From the NCBI RefSeq assembly GCF_018492665.1, contig NZ_JAFVME010000006.1, forward strand, positions 434,001 through 498,000: a stretch of 64,000 nt of DNA. The letters are read 5' to 3'. Made by a program: the position numbers and the translations under genes. Each line of letters starts with the position of its first letter. Positions within the stretch are counted from its first letter, which is position 1. The notes beneath the pieces were generated by a model, which worked only from the letters and a program-made list of their open reading frames with translations, had not been told where the DNA came from and ran no database searches. This document shows positions 1-9,449 of the stretch, piece after piece. This DNA comes from Pedobacter sp. B4-66 (GTDB lineage: Bacteria; Bacteroidota; Bacteroidia; Sphingobacteriales; Sphingobacteriaceae).

Positions 1-729
1 CCATGGAGTTGAGAAATCTGTATTATAAATTGCCTTACCATCAAGAGTAGTAACAAGCATTAAACTATCTTTTGGAGATCGGTTAAATTTCATTCGTGCA
101 TGATCTACCAGCGCTGCCTCTCCCAAAGCGATGAACCGATTTTTACTCAGTTCAATTACATACGGGCGTTCGGTTCCGTTTATAGTTTTACTGATGCTAC
201 CCCGACTATATTTTGCCTGGGCATTACCTGCAATCCAGGAGGTATAGTCTTTAGTAAACTTAAAGCCCGTTAGCTCACGGGGAATGGTAATTTCCTTACT
301 CGCAACTAAATTATACTTAAATGCGACACCTTCATTATAAACCCTTGAAGTGATAGAAAATAAACGATAAGGTTCTTTAGACTCTTTAAATTGAGTGGTT
401 ACTTCATTATAATGATCTGTATAACTATTTTTCTCTCCGTATACCGGGTTCCATTTTTCATTTACAAGTTTTCGTTTTACGGAAACAATTTCAAGGTTTT
501 CCGACAACGGATTTTCATTTTCAAATTCAAGTCCTAAAGGCGAATTAGCAACAACTGGATTGCCTTTATAGGAAATGGAGTAGCTTAAAGTATTGTATTT
601 ACCTGCACCTGTAATAATAATTAATGCTGTTTTTTTATCGGGGCTTAACACTTTAACCTGTTTTATTTCTTTAGCTTGAAGTATCAGAACATTACTTATA
701 AAATACAGCACCAACAGCAACTTATTCAT
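1..729 (-). CDS. GH97 family glycosidase, N-terminal part (cut by window edge)
   Basis: About 243 residues are visible, with no stop before position 1. The frame starts at the ATG at 727-729 and opens with a signal peptide (MNKLLLVLYFISNVLILQA), so the product is exported. The mature start (VLSPDKKTALIIITGAGKYNTLSYSISYKG, read in pieces) and the segment around PLGLEFENENPLS resemble the GH97 N-terminal beta-sandwich domain. GH97 enzymes are Bacteroidota alpha-glucosidases or alpha-galactosidases. The catalytic barrel lies outside the window, so the mechanism (inverting or retaining) and substrate cannot be told. It follows the arylsulfotransferase-like gene by 30 bp on the same strand and is probably the last visible gene of the SusCD operon. 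Confidence 0.8.
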   Translation of the reverse strand, partial: MNKLLLVLYFISNVLILQAKEIKQVKVLSPDKKTALIIITGAGKYNTLSYSISYKGNPVVANSPLGLEFENENPLSENLEIVSVKRKLVNEKWNPVYGEKNSYTDHYNEVTTQFKESKEPYRLFSITSRVYNEGVAFKYNLVASKEITIPRELTGFKFTKDYTSWIAGNAQAKYSRGSISKTINGTERPYVIELSKNRFIALGEAALVDHARMKFNRSPKDSLMLVTTLDGKAIYNTDFSTPW

Positions 730-759
730 ATTTTGTTTTTGATTGAATTAAAAACGGCC

Positions 760-2187
760 TTACAACGTTCCAATGTAAGGTTTTGATTTACTAAATGGAA
801 TAAACTCTACGCGATATGGGGTATTGGCACACATCATACTCCACAGTACTTTGCCGTTTTTATCAGTAAGATACACCTGATTTTGTTTAGAAACACAGGT
901 TAAAATAGTATCGTCATTAATCAGATAGGCGCTTCCCATTCTATCTGTAAAAGTTCCTTCTTGTAATTGTGTCTGCAATTTTAAAGAAACTTGCTTGGAT
1001 ACTGGATTTAAATCAAAGGCTAATATCTGCGAACGTTTTTTACTGGTCCCATTGTCAAATAACATGATGTTCTTTTGATTGTTTACATGCACTGCATGTC
1101 CCTGGTCAAATTCAGCACCTTGAGGTAATACAAATTCTCCTCCCTTTCCAAATTTCCACATCACCTTTTTGTTTGTGGCATTAACCTTCCAAATTTGGCC
1201 ATTATTATAAAATGAAATGATGTAGTTTCCATCTGTGTCAATAAAAAGACTATTGGCATGCATCCAATCTTTTGCCTCTTTTAAAATGTTTTTTTCTTTT
1301 AAAGGATCAAGCGCATCAAAGACACTCCAACTCCATATTTTTTTACCGGCTTTATCTATTACCAAAATACCGTCGCCTTTAACAGTATCTGCCTGTTTAC
1401 CACCTACAGTGCTTAAATCGATAAGTTTTTCTTCTGCACTTAAGGTCACATATTGATTTTTTGCATTAAGTAATATTTCATGATGAATTGTTTGTTTAAA
1501 ATCCATCACTCCTTTTTTCAAATGAAAAATGGTATCACCGGTTAGAGACAATTCTAAAATTTCATTTCCATAGCTCGTTGGGTAATCCATTGGAGCTAAA
1601 ATTGCAAGAATAGTTTTGTTTTGGGTAAAATGAGCTACTTTAACCCCCGTGTCGTTAAATCTTTGATACCACCTTAAACCACCTTGAAAATCTATCATAC
1701 CAATAAAGCCTGGTGTTTCTCTGTTATAAACCAACATACTACCATCTTTAAATTCGGTTGGTAATTCCTGCTCATTTTGAAGATTTACATGATATAAACC
1801 AAGTAATTGATCAGGAATATCTTTTGTTTTAAAAGTATATATATCAGATTCAAACCTCACTCCTCCATTTCCAGATACAATGCGATATTGGTAAGTTGAA
1901 TTAAATTTCAAATTGGTTAGTACTATTTTAAAGTCGCTTCTTTGTGTAGAAACAGGAGTAGTATTTAATTTATCTTTTTGGCCATTAATCCAATATTCAA
2001 TATATGCATCTTCAGGCTTAGCGCAAGAAAACTGAACAGCAACTCTTAATGAGTTTCCATCAACTGTTTCATTTAATGAGATATTTTTGAAAGTACTAAA
2101 TGCATCCTCAGTACATGCACTAACACAGATTGCAATGATCATTATTCCAATAGCAAATATTCTTGAGTGGTTTATTTTTGAAAACAT
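760..2187 (-). CDS. Arylsulfotransferase (ASST)-like lipoprotein
   Basis: 475 residues. A type II signal peptide ends in a lipobox (VSAC, Cys25), so the protein should be lipid-anchored. Residues about 35-125 look like a fibronectin-III-like sandwich. The rest resembles the ASST beta-propeller family, with three His-containing signatures in order: IHHEILL, DWMHANSLF and QGHAVHV. These match the spacing of the active-site histidines in bacterial arylsulfate sulfotransferases, which move sulfate between phenolic compounds in the periplasm. It sits between SusD (108 bp, with a strong hairpin) and GH97 (30 bp). An ASST fold inside a PUL is unusual; it may act on sulfated or phenolic glycans, or be a non-catalytic propeller. 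Family call fairly sure, function open. Confidence 0.75.
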   Translation of the reverse strand: MFSKINHSRIFAIGIMIIAICVSACTEDAFSTFKNISLNETVDGNSLRVAVQFSCAKPEDAYIEYWINGQKDKLNTTPVSTQRSDFKIVLTNLKFNSTYQYRIVSGNGGVRFESDIYTFKTKDIPDQLLGLYHVNLQNEQELPTEFKDGSMLVYNRETPGFIGMIDFQGGLRWYQRFNDTGVKVAHFTQNKTILAILAPMDYPTSYGNEILELSLTGDTIFHLKKGVMDFKQTIHHEILLNAKNQYVTLSAEEKLIDLSTVGGKQADTVKGDGILVIDKAGKKIWSWSVFDALDPLKEKNILKEAKDWMHANSLFIDTDGNYIISFYNNGQIWKVNATNKKVMWKFGKGGEFVLPQGAEFDQGHAVHVNNQKNIMLFDNGTSKKRSQILAFDLNPVSKQVSLKLQTQLQEGTFTDRMGSAYLINDDTILTCVSKQNQVYLTDKNGKVLWSMMCANTPYRVEFIPFSKSKPYIGTL

Positions 2188-2221
2188 TTAGTATAGTATT
2201 TGATTATAAATCTGTGGGTTT

Positions 2222-2270
2222 AAAGGTAGGTCGTCATTCTGAAACAAATTCATAATGACGACCTACCTTT
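2222..2270. repeat. Long palindrome, copy 1 of a dispersed 29-bp element; possible terminator
   Basis: Perfect 17-bp stem (2222-2238 with 2254-2270) around a 15-nt loop, between susD and the ASST gene. The core at 2232-2260 matches 41109-41137 at 27 of 29 positions. On the plus strand the stem is followed by a T run. On the minus strand, the direction of transcription, it is followed by only three T, so it may cause partial termination or protect the susCD mRNA 3' end. Confidence 0.7.
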
Positions 2271-2295
2271 TTTGAGAACCTAATTAATTAAAGAA

Positions 2296-3939
2296 CTATC
2301 TCCACAAAGGGTTTTGTTCAATTTTGTTATTAGTTTGTAACTCCCCTGTCGGAATAGGGAAAATATAGTTTCTAGGTTGTAAATATTGGGCACCTTGCTT
2401 GTTTGTTTGGGTAAAATGTGTTTTTAGCTCAGCAGGTGTATACCAACGTTTTAAATCTTGCCATCTGTTTTGTTCAAAAAACATTTCTAACAATTTTTGA
2501 TGACTAAGTTCACTCATTACACTGGTTAAGTCCGGAAGATTTGCGCTCGTTTTTTCTGGCAATCCCGCTCTTACTCTAATTCTGTTGATGTCTGCAATTG
2601 CCTTTGCTAGATCTCCATTTTGGGCAGCAGCTTCAGCATGCATCAGTAATACCTCTGCATAACGCATAATAACATTATTAGCAGTTGAAGGGGTTGCAGA
2701 CCAATAATTATCGGCACTCTCTTTACCGCTCCATCCATTGGTAAATTTATTAATTAAGAACTGGTTAGTACCGGATATATCTAACAATGATTTAGGGTCG
2801 ATTTTGGATATATTAGCCTGCGCAGACGCCCAAAGGTCATCAAAAGTTTTGGTGCCTCCATACCATTTCACATCAGCTTCACCGAAATTTGAGTGTTTCC
2901 ATGATAAGGTATAATACATCCTTTTGTCGAATTTAGTATCCGAGCCAGCAGGTCTTTTTTCCAACATAAATTGATCAATAAAATAATTGGTTGGTACATA
3001 TTTAAACCATCCACCTCCGGCAGGAGGGCCAATCAGCTGAGGTAAATAATTATACATAGGTGAGTTTGCACCTTCTACACCCCAAGGACCATACGGATCG
3101 CCAAACGGACCATACACCCACTGAAAAACAGCTTCCTTGTTAAACTCATTTTTATCGGTAAAATTTTCCGAATAATCAGAAATCAAATCGTATGAATATG
3201 GAGCAGTATTTAGCAAGGCTAAAGTGGTCTGGGCTTTTTGGTAATCTTTGATATACAGATAAGTTTTACCTAAATAAGCAATGGCAGCGCCACTTGTTGC
3301 CCTTCCCAAATCTGCAGACGGTCTTGTAGGAGGCAACCCATTCATCGCATCTGTAAGATCCGAAATTACTTGGGCATAAACCTCCGCTACAGGTTTACTT
3401 GGCAAAAATTGATCATCGGCAGTTTTTGCAGGGGTAATAAAAAGTGGTACATCACCGAAATTAGAGGCCAATGTAAAGTAACAAAGTCCACGCAGAAATT
3501 TAGTTTCAGCAACATATGCCTTTCTCAAATCATCACTAACCTCCACCTTCTCGGCATTAGCCAACACCAAATTAGCGCGATAAATGGATTTGTAAAGCGC
3601 TGAAAAAGTAGAAGCTGCATCTGAATTTGTAGCCTCATTTGTAAATAAGGCTATATTAGTAGTAGCAGCTTCTCCACCTGGAAATGTAAGCACATCGTCG
3701 CCCAATGAATTTATATTCTGGATACCTGTAAATGCACCCCAATAGCCATACAAAGGCTGTCGTAAAAGACTATAAACGGAAGCTACTGCTGACTTTAAAT
3801 CAGCTTCAGTTTTCCAGAATTGTTCTTCAGTAGTTTTATTTGGATTTGTTGTTTTAAGAAAATCTTTTTTACAACCATATATCGTTAACAACGCAAGCGG
3901 AAGCGCCACTGCCATTGTTTTAATTATATTTTTATTCAT
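2296..3939 (-). CDS. susD-like: SusD/RagB-like glycan-binding lipoprotein
   Basis: 547 residues. A lipobox (TIYGC, Cys23) follows the signal peptide, so it is an outer-membrane surface lipoprotein. The N-terminal segment FLKTTNPNKTTEEQFWKTEADL, the middle AETKFLRGLCYFTLASNFGDVPL, and the C-terminal RYAEVLLMHAEAAAQ and NRIRVRAGLP are classic SusD/RagB signatures with TPR-like helices. The C-terminus (IPTGELQTNNKIEQNP) is also typical. It forms the lid of the SusC transporter and binds glycan outside the cell. It starts 19 bp after the susC stop, so the two are co-transcribed. The bound sugar cannot be read from the sequence. Confidence 0.95.
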   Translation of the reverse strand: MNKNIIKTMAVALPLALLTIYGCKKDFLKTTNPNKTTEEQFWKTEADLKSAVASVYSLLRQPLYGYWGAFTGIQNINSLGDDVLTFPGGEAATTNIALFTNEATNSDAASTFSALYKSIYRANLVLANAEKVEVSDDLRKAYVAETKFLRGLCYFTLASNFGDVPLFITPAKTADDQFLPSKPVAEVYAQVISDLTDAMNGLPPTRPSADLGRATSGAAIAYLGKTYLYIKDYQKAQTTLALLNTAPYSYDLISDYSENFTDKNEFNKEAVFQWVYGPFGDPYGPWGVEGANSPMYNYLPQLIGPPAGGGWFKYVPTNYFIDQFMLEKRPAGSDTKFDKRMYYTLSWKHSNFGEADVKWYGGTKTFDDLWASAQANISKIDPKSLLDISGTNQFLINKFTNGWSGKESADNYWSATPSTANNVIMRYAEVLLMHAEAAAQNGDLAKAIADINRIRVRAGLPEKTSANLPDLTSVMSELSHQKLLEMFFEQNRWQDLKRWYTPAELKTHFTQTNKQGAQYLQPRNYIFPIPTGELQTNNKIEQNPLWR

Positions 3940-3958
3940 AATTTCTTTAATTATTCAG

Positions 3959-6900
3959 TTAAAAAGATACGTTTAAGCCTACGGAAACAATTCGTTGCAA
4001 TGGGTATCCTCCGCTGTCGAAACCTCGTCTAAGTGGATTACCATCATTTCCTAAATCCGGGTTATACCCTTTGTATTTTGAAAAAGTAAATAAATTTTGA
4101 CCTGAAAGGTATGCCCTTATTTTCCCAACGTTTAAACGTTTCGCAATATCTTCAGCTACTGTGTACCCTAGTTCGAGCCTTTTTACTCTAACATAAGCGC
4201 CGTTTTCTAACCAACGATCACTATTTCCGCGGGAATTTAAATTTACATCTGCGAGTGTGAATCTTGGAAAGCTTGAACCGCTGTTTTCAGAAGTCCAGGC
4301 ATTTAAAACCGAGGTAGATAAATTGGTATAAGCTGTCATTTGCTCTGTCCAGATTCTGCCACCATTATAGATTTTATTTCCAAAAACCCCTTGCACCAAT
4401 AGATTAAAATCAAAATTCCTCCAGCCCAATGTAGCCGCTATCCCTGTTTCAAGAGTTGGAATAGGACTTCCGGTATATTGTTGATCATTGTTATCAATTT
4501 TACCATTATTGTCGAAATCAACAAATTTTATATCTCCAGGTGCAGCGTTTGGCTGTATTTTTTGACCGTTTGAGCCTTTATAAGCATCAATCTCTGCCTG
4601 TGATCTAAATATTCCGTCTGTTTTTATTAAAAAGAAACTTCCTATTGGATTCCCAACCTTAGCGCGTTCTATATCACCGAATTCCTGATTACCACTTCCT
4701 ATAGTAATGGCAGTCATTCTATTGTGCATGGTAGTCATATTCCAGCCAATTTTATAAGAAAAATCACCGGCTACATCTGAATAATCCAAAGCCAACTCTA
4801 TTCCTTTGTTATTAATTGTACCGGCATTAACAGTTGGCGTACCAGAAATCCCTGTACTAAGTGGTATTGGAACTGCCAACAATACACCGCTAGCTGTTTT
4901 ATTATACCAGTCGAACACCAATGACATTTTTCCGTTAAAAAATGCGGCATCAAGACCGGCATCAACAGATTTTGATTCTTCCCATCTTAAATTATGAGGA
5001 GAAGCGTTACCACTAGGAATAGATCCCACGATCACCCCACCATTGGTAGCAAAATTTAAGTTGTTACTAATCCCATTAATTGTAGAATAGTTTGGTATTT
5101 GATCATTTCCCAGCAAACCAATACTACCTCTAATTTTTAATGAATTCATGAATGCTGAAATTCCTGAATTACCATAAAACTTCTCATTGCTGATATTCCA
5201 ACCGGCAGATACGGCAGGAAACACACCGTAATAATAGCCTTCGCCAAACTTAGAAGATCCGTCTCTACGAATTGATCCGCTGATCATGTACCTCGAGTCA
5301 TAAGAATAAGAAACCCTTCCAATAAGAGATTCTCTTCTCACATCGGCTAAATCTCCTCCTACTGATTGGTTTGATTTCTCAGATCCAAATGAATAAACTC
5401 CATTAGGAAGGTTATTTGCATTTGCATTAAAATAATTACTAGTGTCCTTTTGGGCAGTATAACCAGCAAGTATTGAAATATTATGTAATCCGAGCTTTTT
5501 ATCATAACTAAGGGTATGTTCTAATAACCATGAACTAGAAACTCCGCTACTTTGACTTAGTCTTGGTTTTGCAAGTATTACATTACCATCATTATAGGCA
5601 TAGTCATAATTATTACCAAAGCCTCTACTTTCTGATATTGCACCATTGATTTTATACTTCAATTGATCAATCAATCTAATTTCTGCAAAAACATCCGCAG
5701 TTACTGAGCTGTTGTTATTTCTATAGTCACTAGAATTCAAAATCGCTACGGGATTTGAAAGATTTTTCATACCTGAGTTTACCCCACCCCAACCACCTGG
5801 CAGGTTTGCAGGATTATAAACCGGAACAGTTGGAGGCACAATTAATGCACTCAATATATTACTATGAGATTGATCTCCTCCCGGAGGAAGTGTGCGTTCA
5901 CCAGTTTTATTGTAAATAAAGGTTTGGCCAATTCTAACCCTACCTTTTTCGTATAATGATTTGGCTCTAAAATTAGCGCTATTGAAATCAGTTTTTATGA
6001 TCGTACCTTTTTGGTTCAAGTAGCTACCGGATAAGCTATATTGAAAATGTTCTGATCCCCCGGTAATGTCTGCATTGGCTTTGTAAATCGGAGCATTCCT
6101 AAAAATTTCCTCCTGCCAATTCGTATTCGTACCATTATAAGCAGGAAAATTTCCACCAACAGAATTTAATAGCTTAGTCCATTGCTCACCATTAAGCACG
6201 TCCATGCGCTTAGCTATGGATTGACTGCTGTAAACTGCATTAAATTGAACCTTAGGCTCAGTATTCTTTCTGCCTAATTTTGTAGTTACCAGGATAACTC
6301 CACCTGCAGCTCTTGACCCGTAAATACTGGCAGCCGCAGCATCTTTTAACACTTCAATGTTCTGTATATCAGAAGGATTTAATCCATCCAAACTACCAAA
6401 AGGCATTCCATCAATAACAACCAATGGACCATTAGAACCTAGAGTTCCTGTACCACGAATTGTGATATTTGATTTTGAACCTGGTGCACCCGTACTTGAT
6501 TCAATTGATACACCGGCAACACGCCCCTGTAATGCATCAGTTACATTATTAGAAGCATTTGCACTCAGTTCGTTTACATTTACAGATGCTATTGAACTCG
6601 TAATTTCCGTTTTACGTTTGGTTCCATAACCGATTACAACTACTTCTGTTAAATCGCGCAATTGAGGTTTAAGGCGGATATTCATAACAGTTCCTTCCTG
6701 AACCTTTATTCTGGTTACTTCATACCCAACATAGGAAACTAATAAGATGGCACCATTATCGGGCACATCTACTTGAAATTCACCATTTGAGTTGGTGGTG
6801 GATGCTATCTCTGTGCCCTCTACTTTTACAGAAGCTCCCGTAAGTGAACTACCGTTTTCATCCATGACTTTACCTTTTATCAGTATCTTCTGTCCGATTA

Positions 6901-7279
6901 ATTGCGACAGGGAAAGTATATTCCTTGTTTTAATTACAACAGTTTTATCAACAATAGAATAAGCCAGTGGCTGATTTAAAAAACACTGATTAAGTGCATC
7001 TTCAATAGATGCATTCTTAACGCTAATATTTATAAGGTTAGCGTTTCTTATTAAATCTGTATTGCCAATAAAGTAATAACTGGTTTGGCTTCTGATTTTC
7101 CGGATAATGGTTTCCAGCGAAGCGTTTTTTTCACTCAGGGATATCTTTTGTGCTTTGGTTGATGCACTTACCTGGAGTAAACATGTCACTAATATGAGAA
7201 TGGTTAGCCTCATTATACGTATAATTTGTCCAGAATTTAAAGCAAGCAGCTTAAATCTGAATTGATCGTAAAATTTCAT
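3959..7279 (-). CDS. susC-like: SusC/RagA TonB-dependent transporter with STN signalling domain
   Basis: About 1106 residues from the ATG at 7277-7279; an upstream in-frame GTG at 7303 would add eight residues and is less likely. Order: signal peptide, STN domain (about residues 45-117, including ASLETIIRKIRSQTSYYF), a carboxypeptidase-regulatory-like domain (around VMDENGSSLTGASVKVEGT), the VVVIGYGTKRKTEIT linker, a plug domain (GRVAGVSIESSTGAPG, IEVLKDAAAASIYGSRAAGG) and a C-terminal beta-barrel. It imports glycan fragments with SusD, powered by TonB. The STN domain is the part that contacts FecR in trans-envelope signalling, which fits the FecR and sigma genes just upstream. Substrate not predictable. 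Confidence 0.95.
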   Translation of the reverse strand: MKFYDQFRFKLLALNSGQIIRIMRLTILILVTCLLQVSASTKAQKISLSEKNASLETIIRKIRSQTSYYFIGNTDLIRNANLINISVKNASIEDALNQCFLNQPLAYSIVDKTVVIKTRNILSLSQLIGQKILIKGKVMDENGSSLTGASVKVEGTEIASTTNSNGEFQVDVPDNGAILLVSYVGYEVTRIKVQEGTVMNIRLKPQLRDLTEVVVIGYGTKRKTEITSSIASVNVNELSANASNNVTDALQGRVAGVSIESSTGAPGSKSNITIRGTGTLGSNGPLVVIDGMPFGSLDGLNPSDIQNIEVLKDAAAASIYGSRAAGGVILVTTKLGRKNTEPKVQFNAVYSSQSIAKRMDVLNGEQWTKLLNSVGGNFPAYNGTNTNWQEEIFRNAPIYKANADITGGSEHFQYSLSGSYLNQKGTIIKTDFNSANFRAKSLYEKGRVRIGQTFIYNKTGERTLPPGGDQSHSNILSALIVPPTVPVYNPANLPGGWGGVNSGMKNLSNPVAILNSSDYRNNNSSVTADVFAEIRLIDQLKYKINGAISESRGFGNNYDYAYNDGNVILAKPRLSQSSGVSSSWLLEHTLSYDKKLGLHNISILAGYTAQKDTSNYFNANANNLPNGVYSFGSEKSNQSVGGDLADVRRESLIGRVSYSYDSRYMISGSIRRDGSSKFGEGYYYGVFPAVSAGWNISNEKFYGNSGISAFMNSLKIRGSIGLLGNDQIPNYSTINGISNNLNFATNGGVIVGSIPSGNASPHNLRWEESKSVDAGLDAAFFNGKMSLVFDWYNKTASGVLLAVPIPLSTGISGTPTVNAGTINNKGIELALDYSDVAGDFSYKIGWNMTTMHNRMTAITIGSGNQEFGDIERAKVGNPIGSFFLIKTDGIFRSQAEIDAYKGSNGQKIQPNAAPGDIKFVDFDNNGKIDNNDQQYTGSPIPTLETGIAATLGWRNFDFNLLVQGVFGNKIYNGGRIWTEQMTAYTNLSTSVLNAWTSENSGSSFPRFTLADVNLNSRGNSDRWLENGAYVRVKRLELGYTVAEDIAKRLNVGKIRAYLSGQNLFTFSKYKGYNPDLGNDGNPLRRGFDSGGYPLQRIVSVGLNVSF

Positions 7280-7454
7280 ACATTTGGTTTGTTTTGGTGT
7301 CACAACGAAATTCTTTCCTCTTTTAATAGAGAAAGTCTCCGTCGATAAATTGATTAGTTGTTAAGCTGAATTTTTATCATGGCATATCCAAACATCGGTC
7401 GGGGGTGTTCGAGCATCCCTGACTTTGTTTAAACTACCGTTAGTTCTGTATTTG

Positions 7455-8633
7455 TTATGGCATAACGATAATTTTCCTCCCTTCTATTTTAAAGTGAACA
7501 TTTCCTGTTGATTCTAACACTTTTAATAAGGATGATATATTTTTTGTTCGTTCTATTACACCTAAAAAGGAAAGGTTTCCTTGCTTACCTTCAAATTCAT
7601 AGTCAACATCGTACCATCTGGACACGCGATGCATAATGCTTTCTAGTTTTTCATCGTTAAATACGAAATAACCATTTTTCCATGCAACGGCTTCTTCCAG
7701 ACTAACCGGCATAACTTTAATCTCTTTAGTATTTTTATTAATCTGAGCCTGATCCCCAGGAGTAAGCACTTTTTGGTTGCCCTTAGCTGTTACTTTAACT
7801 GAGCCTTCTAATAAAGTCGTTTTTGTTGATACTTCATCAGTGTAGCTATTGATGTTAAAATGAGTACCCAATACTTCTACTTCCTGATTTTCAGTATGTA
7901 CTACAAATGGCATCTCTTTGTTTTTAGCTACTTCAAAATATCCCTCTCCAGTAAGTTCTACCAATCGTTTTTCTCCTTTAAAAGCAGTCGGGAATTTAAG
8001 TGACGATGCTGCATTAAGCCAAACATGAGTACCATCTGGCAATATTACCTGGTATTGCCCTCCACGAGGTGTACTTATGGTACTAAACATTGCTTCTCCT
8101 GTTTCAGAATTTCCAGTCAAAGAATTTGCTTTATAAATAAGAATCCCATTGGCGGCTTTTACTATTGAACCGCCTGTTTGATTTGCAAGCTGCTGAATAG
8201 TTGAATCGGTTAATACTACACGCTCACCACTTGGCAGGGTAAGAATAGCCTTATTCCCTCCCGGCAAAATATCTTGTTTCTTATAGGCTGTAATTGCTTT
8301 AAACGACGATGGTAAATGTTCGGATTTAAAGAAAATTAATCCTGCAGTCAGCATCAGCAGAAGGATGGCCGCGGCGGCCATCCATAATCTGTAATTAGAG
8401 GTTTTTGAGTGCGCTTTTATTTTAGTTTGAATACCAGCCCAAACCTCCTGTTCAATATCAGTTGTCCATTTATTCTTTTTTCCTATGCTATCTAGTGAAA
8501 TTAAGACATCATCTTCCAACTGATCGTCATAAATACCAGTTTTTATCATTGTCACTAATTCGTGCCATTCTTCTTCAGAAATGATATCTTCCTTAAAGTA
8601 TTGTAATAGTATATGGAAACGGGCTCTGTTCAT
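7455..8633 (-). CDS. FecR-family anti-sigma factor (inner-membrane signal relay)
   Basis: 392 residues. A cytoplasmic N-terminal part (residues 1-80) is followed by one membrane helix (about 82-102, LWMAAAAILLLMLTAGLIFF) and a periplasmic FecR domain (about 180-290, including STPRGGQYQVILPDGTHVWLN and LTGEGYFEVAKNKEMPFVV). The C-terminal DUF4974-type domain is seen in KNGYFVFNDEKLESIMHRVS. It holds the ECF sigma factor until SusC signals glycan binding. The gene lies 51 bp after the sigma gene and about 175 bp before susC, the usual Bacteroidota order. Its target is inferred to be the sigma factor at 8685-9299. Confidence 0.95.
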   Translation of the reverse strand: MNRARFHILLQYFKEDIISEEEWHELVTMIKTGIYDDQLEDDVLISLDSIGKKNKWTTDIEQEVWAGIQTKIKAHSKTSNYRLWMAAAAILLLMLTAGLIFFKSEHLPSSFKAITAYKKQDILPGGNKAILTLPSGERVVLTDSTIQQLANQTGGSIVKAANGILIYKANSLTGNSETGEAMFSTISTPRGGQYQVILPDGTHVWLNAASSLKFPTAFKGEKRLVELTGEGYFEVAKNKEMPFVVHTENQEVEVLGTHFNINSYTDEVSTKTTLLEGSVKVTAKGNQKVLTPGDQAQINKNTKEIKVMPVSLEEAVAWKNGYFVFNDEKLESIMHRVSRWYDVDYEFEGKQGNLSFLGVIERTKNISSLLKVLESTGNVHFKIEGRKIIVMP

Positions 8634-8684
8634 TATTGTAATCGTATTTTAACTAAAGACGATTCAAAAAAACAAATGGCCCAA

Positions 8685-9299
8685 TCAGAAATAAAAAATA
8701 ATTACAATAGATAGAAAAGCAAGGCTCATAACAGTATAAATATGTGATTTGAGATAATCACGCACGCTTTTACGACTCAACTCTAAATGCCGTTTTACTG
8801 TTAATTTAGAAATGTTCATTTTTAAAGCAATTTCTGCATAACTAAGCTCCTGTTCATTAACCAAAAGCCATGCTTCCTTTTGCTGAGGAGGTAACTGCTC
8901 TATCGCTTTCTGCAATAATTTATCATATTCTATTTCTTCAATCTTATCATCTGTGGAGTTTACAGATTCATTTTCTCTCAATATCAGTTCTGTAAAGATT
9001 TTGGTTTGTATTGTCACCTTTTTAAAATGATCAAGGGTTAAATTCCTGGCCATAATAAAAAGGTAATCCTTTAAGCTTTTTACCTCTTTTAATTTTTTAC
9101 GATTGTTCCAAAATTTGATATAAACTTGTTGCACAAGTTCAATAGCAATGTGCTCATTTTTCACATAAGCCATTACCGCATTATAAATGTTCTTATTAGT
9201 TCGATAATATATTTGGTTAAAGGCTTGCTCATTACCAAGTACAATCTGTTCTAACAGTAAATTATCTTCACCAGTATTTTGCTCATCCAATTGTAACAT
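8685..9299 (-). CDS. ECF sigma factor (FecI/RpoE-like) with hydrophobic C-terminal tail
   Basis: 204 residues. Region 2 spans about 20-90 (YVKNEHIAIELVQQVYIKFW, KDYLFIMARNLTLDHFK). Region 4 spans about 125-180 (LPPQQKEAWLLVNEQELSYAEIALKMNISKLTVKRHL, a helix-turn-helix). It should direct RNA polymerase to the PUL promoter when FecR releases it. The last 18 residues (IYTVMSLAFLSIVIIFYF) are almost wholly hydrophobic and come right after region 4, long enough for one membrane pass. It is the first gene of the sigma-fecR-susC-susD run. The 150 bp upstream are AT-rich, with only a weak TAGAATTG box at 9335-9342. Confidence 0.93.
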   Translation of the reverse strand: MLQLDEQNTGEDNLLLEQIVLGNEQAFNQIYYRTNKNIYNAVMAYVKNEHIAIELVQQVYIKFWNNRKKLKEVKSLKDYLFIMARNLTLDHFKKVTIQTKIFTELILRENESVNSTDDKIEEIEYDKLLQKAIEQLPPQQKEAWLLVNEQELSYAEIALKMNISKLTVKRHLELSRKSVRDYLKSHIYTVMSLAFLSIVIIFYF

Positions 9300-9449
9300 A
9301 TATCATAAAGCCCTAAGTTTATCTGGAAATGCAACAATTCTAATATAAATATTTTAATCAACTGTTCAACCAACTATCTTAAAATATAAAATAGCTAATT
9401 AGATAAAAAAAACTATTTCTACATACTTATCGTTTTTATTAATTACTTA

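Noticed and set aside
7385..7430. GC-rich hairpin between fecR and susC as a terminator
   Set aside because: The stem has two mismatches and no T run; the genes are expected to be read together.
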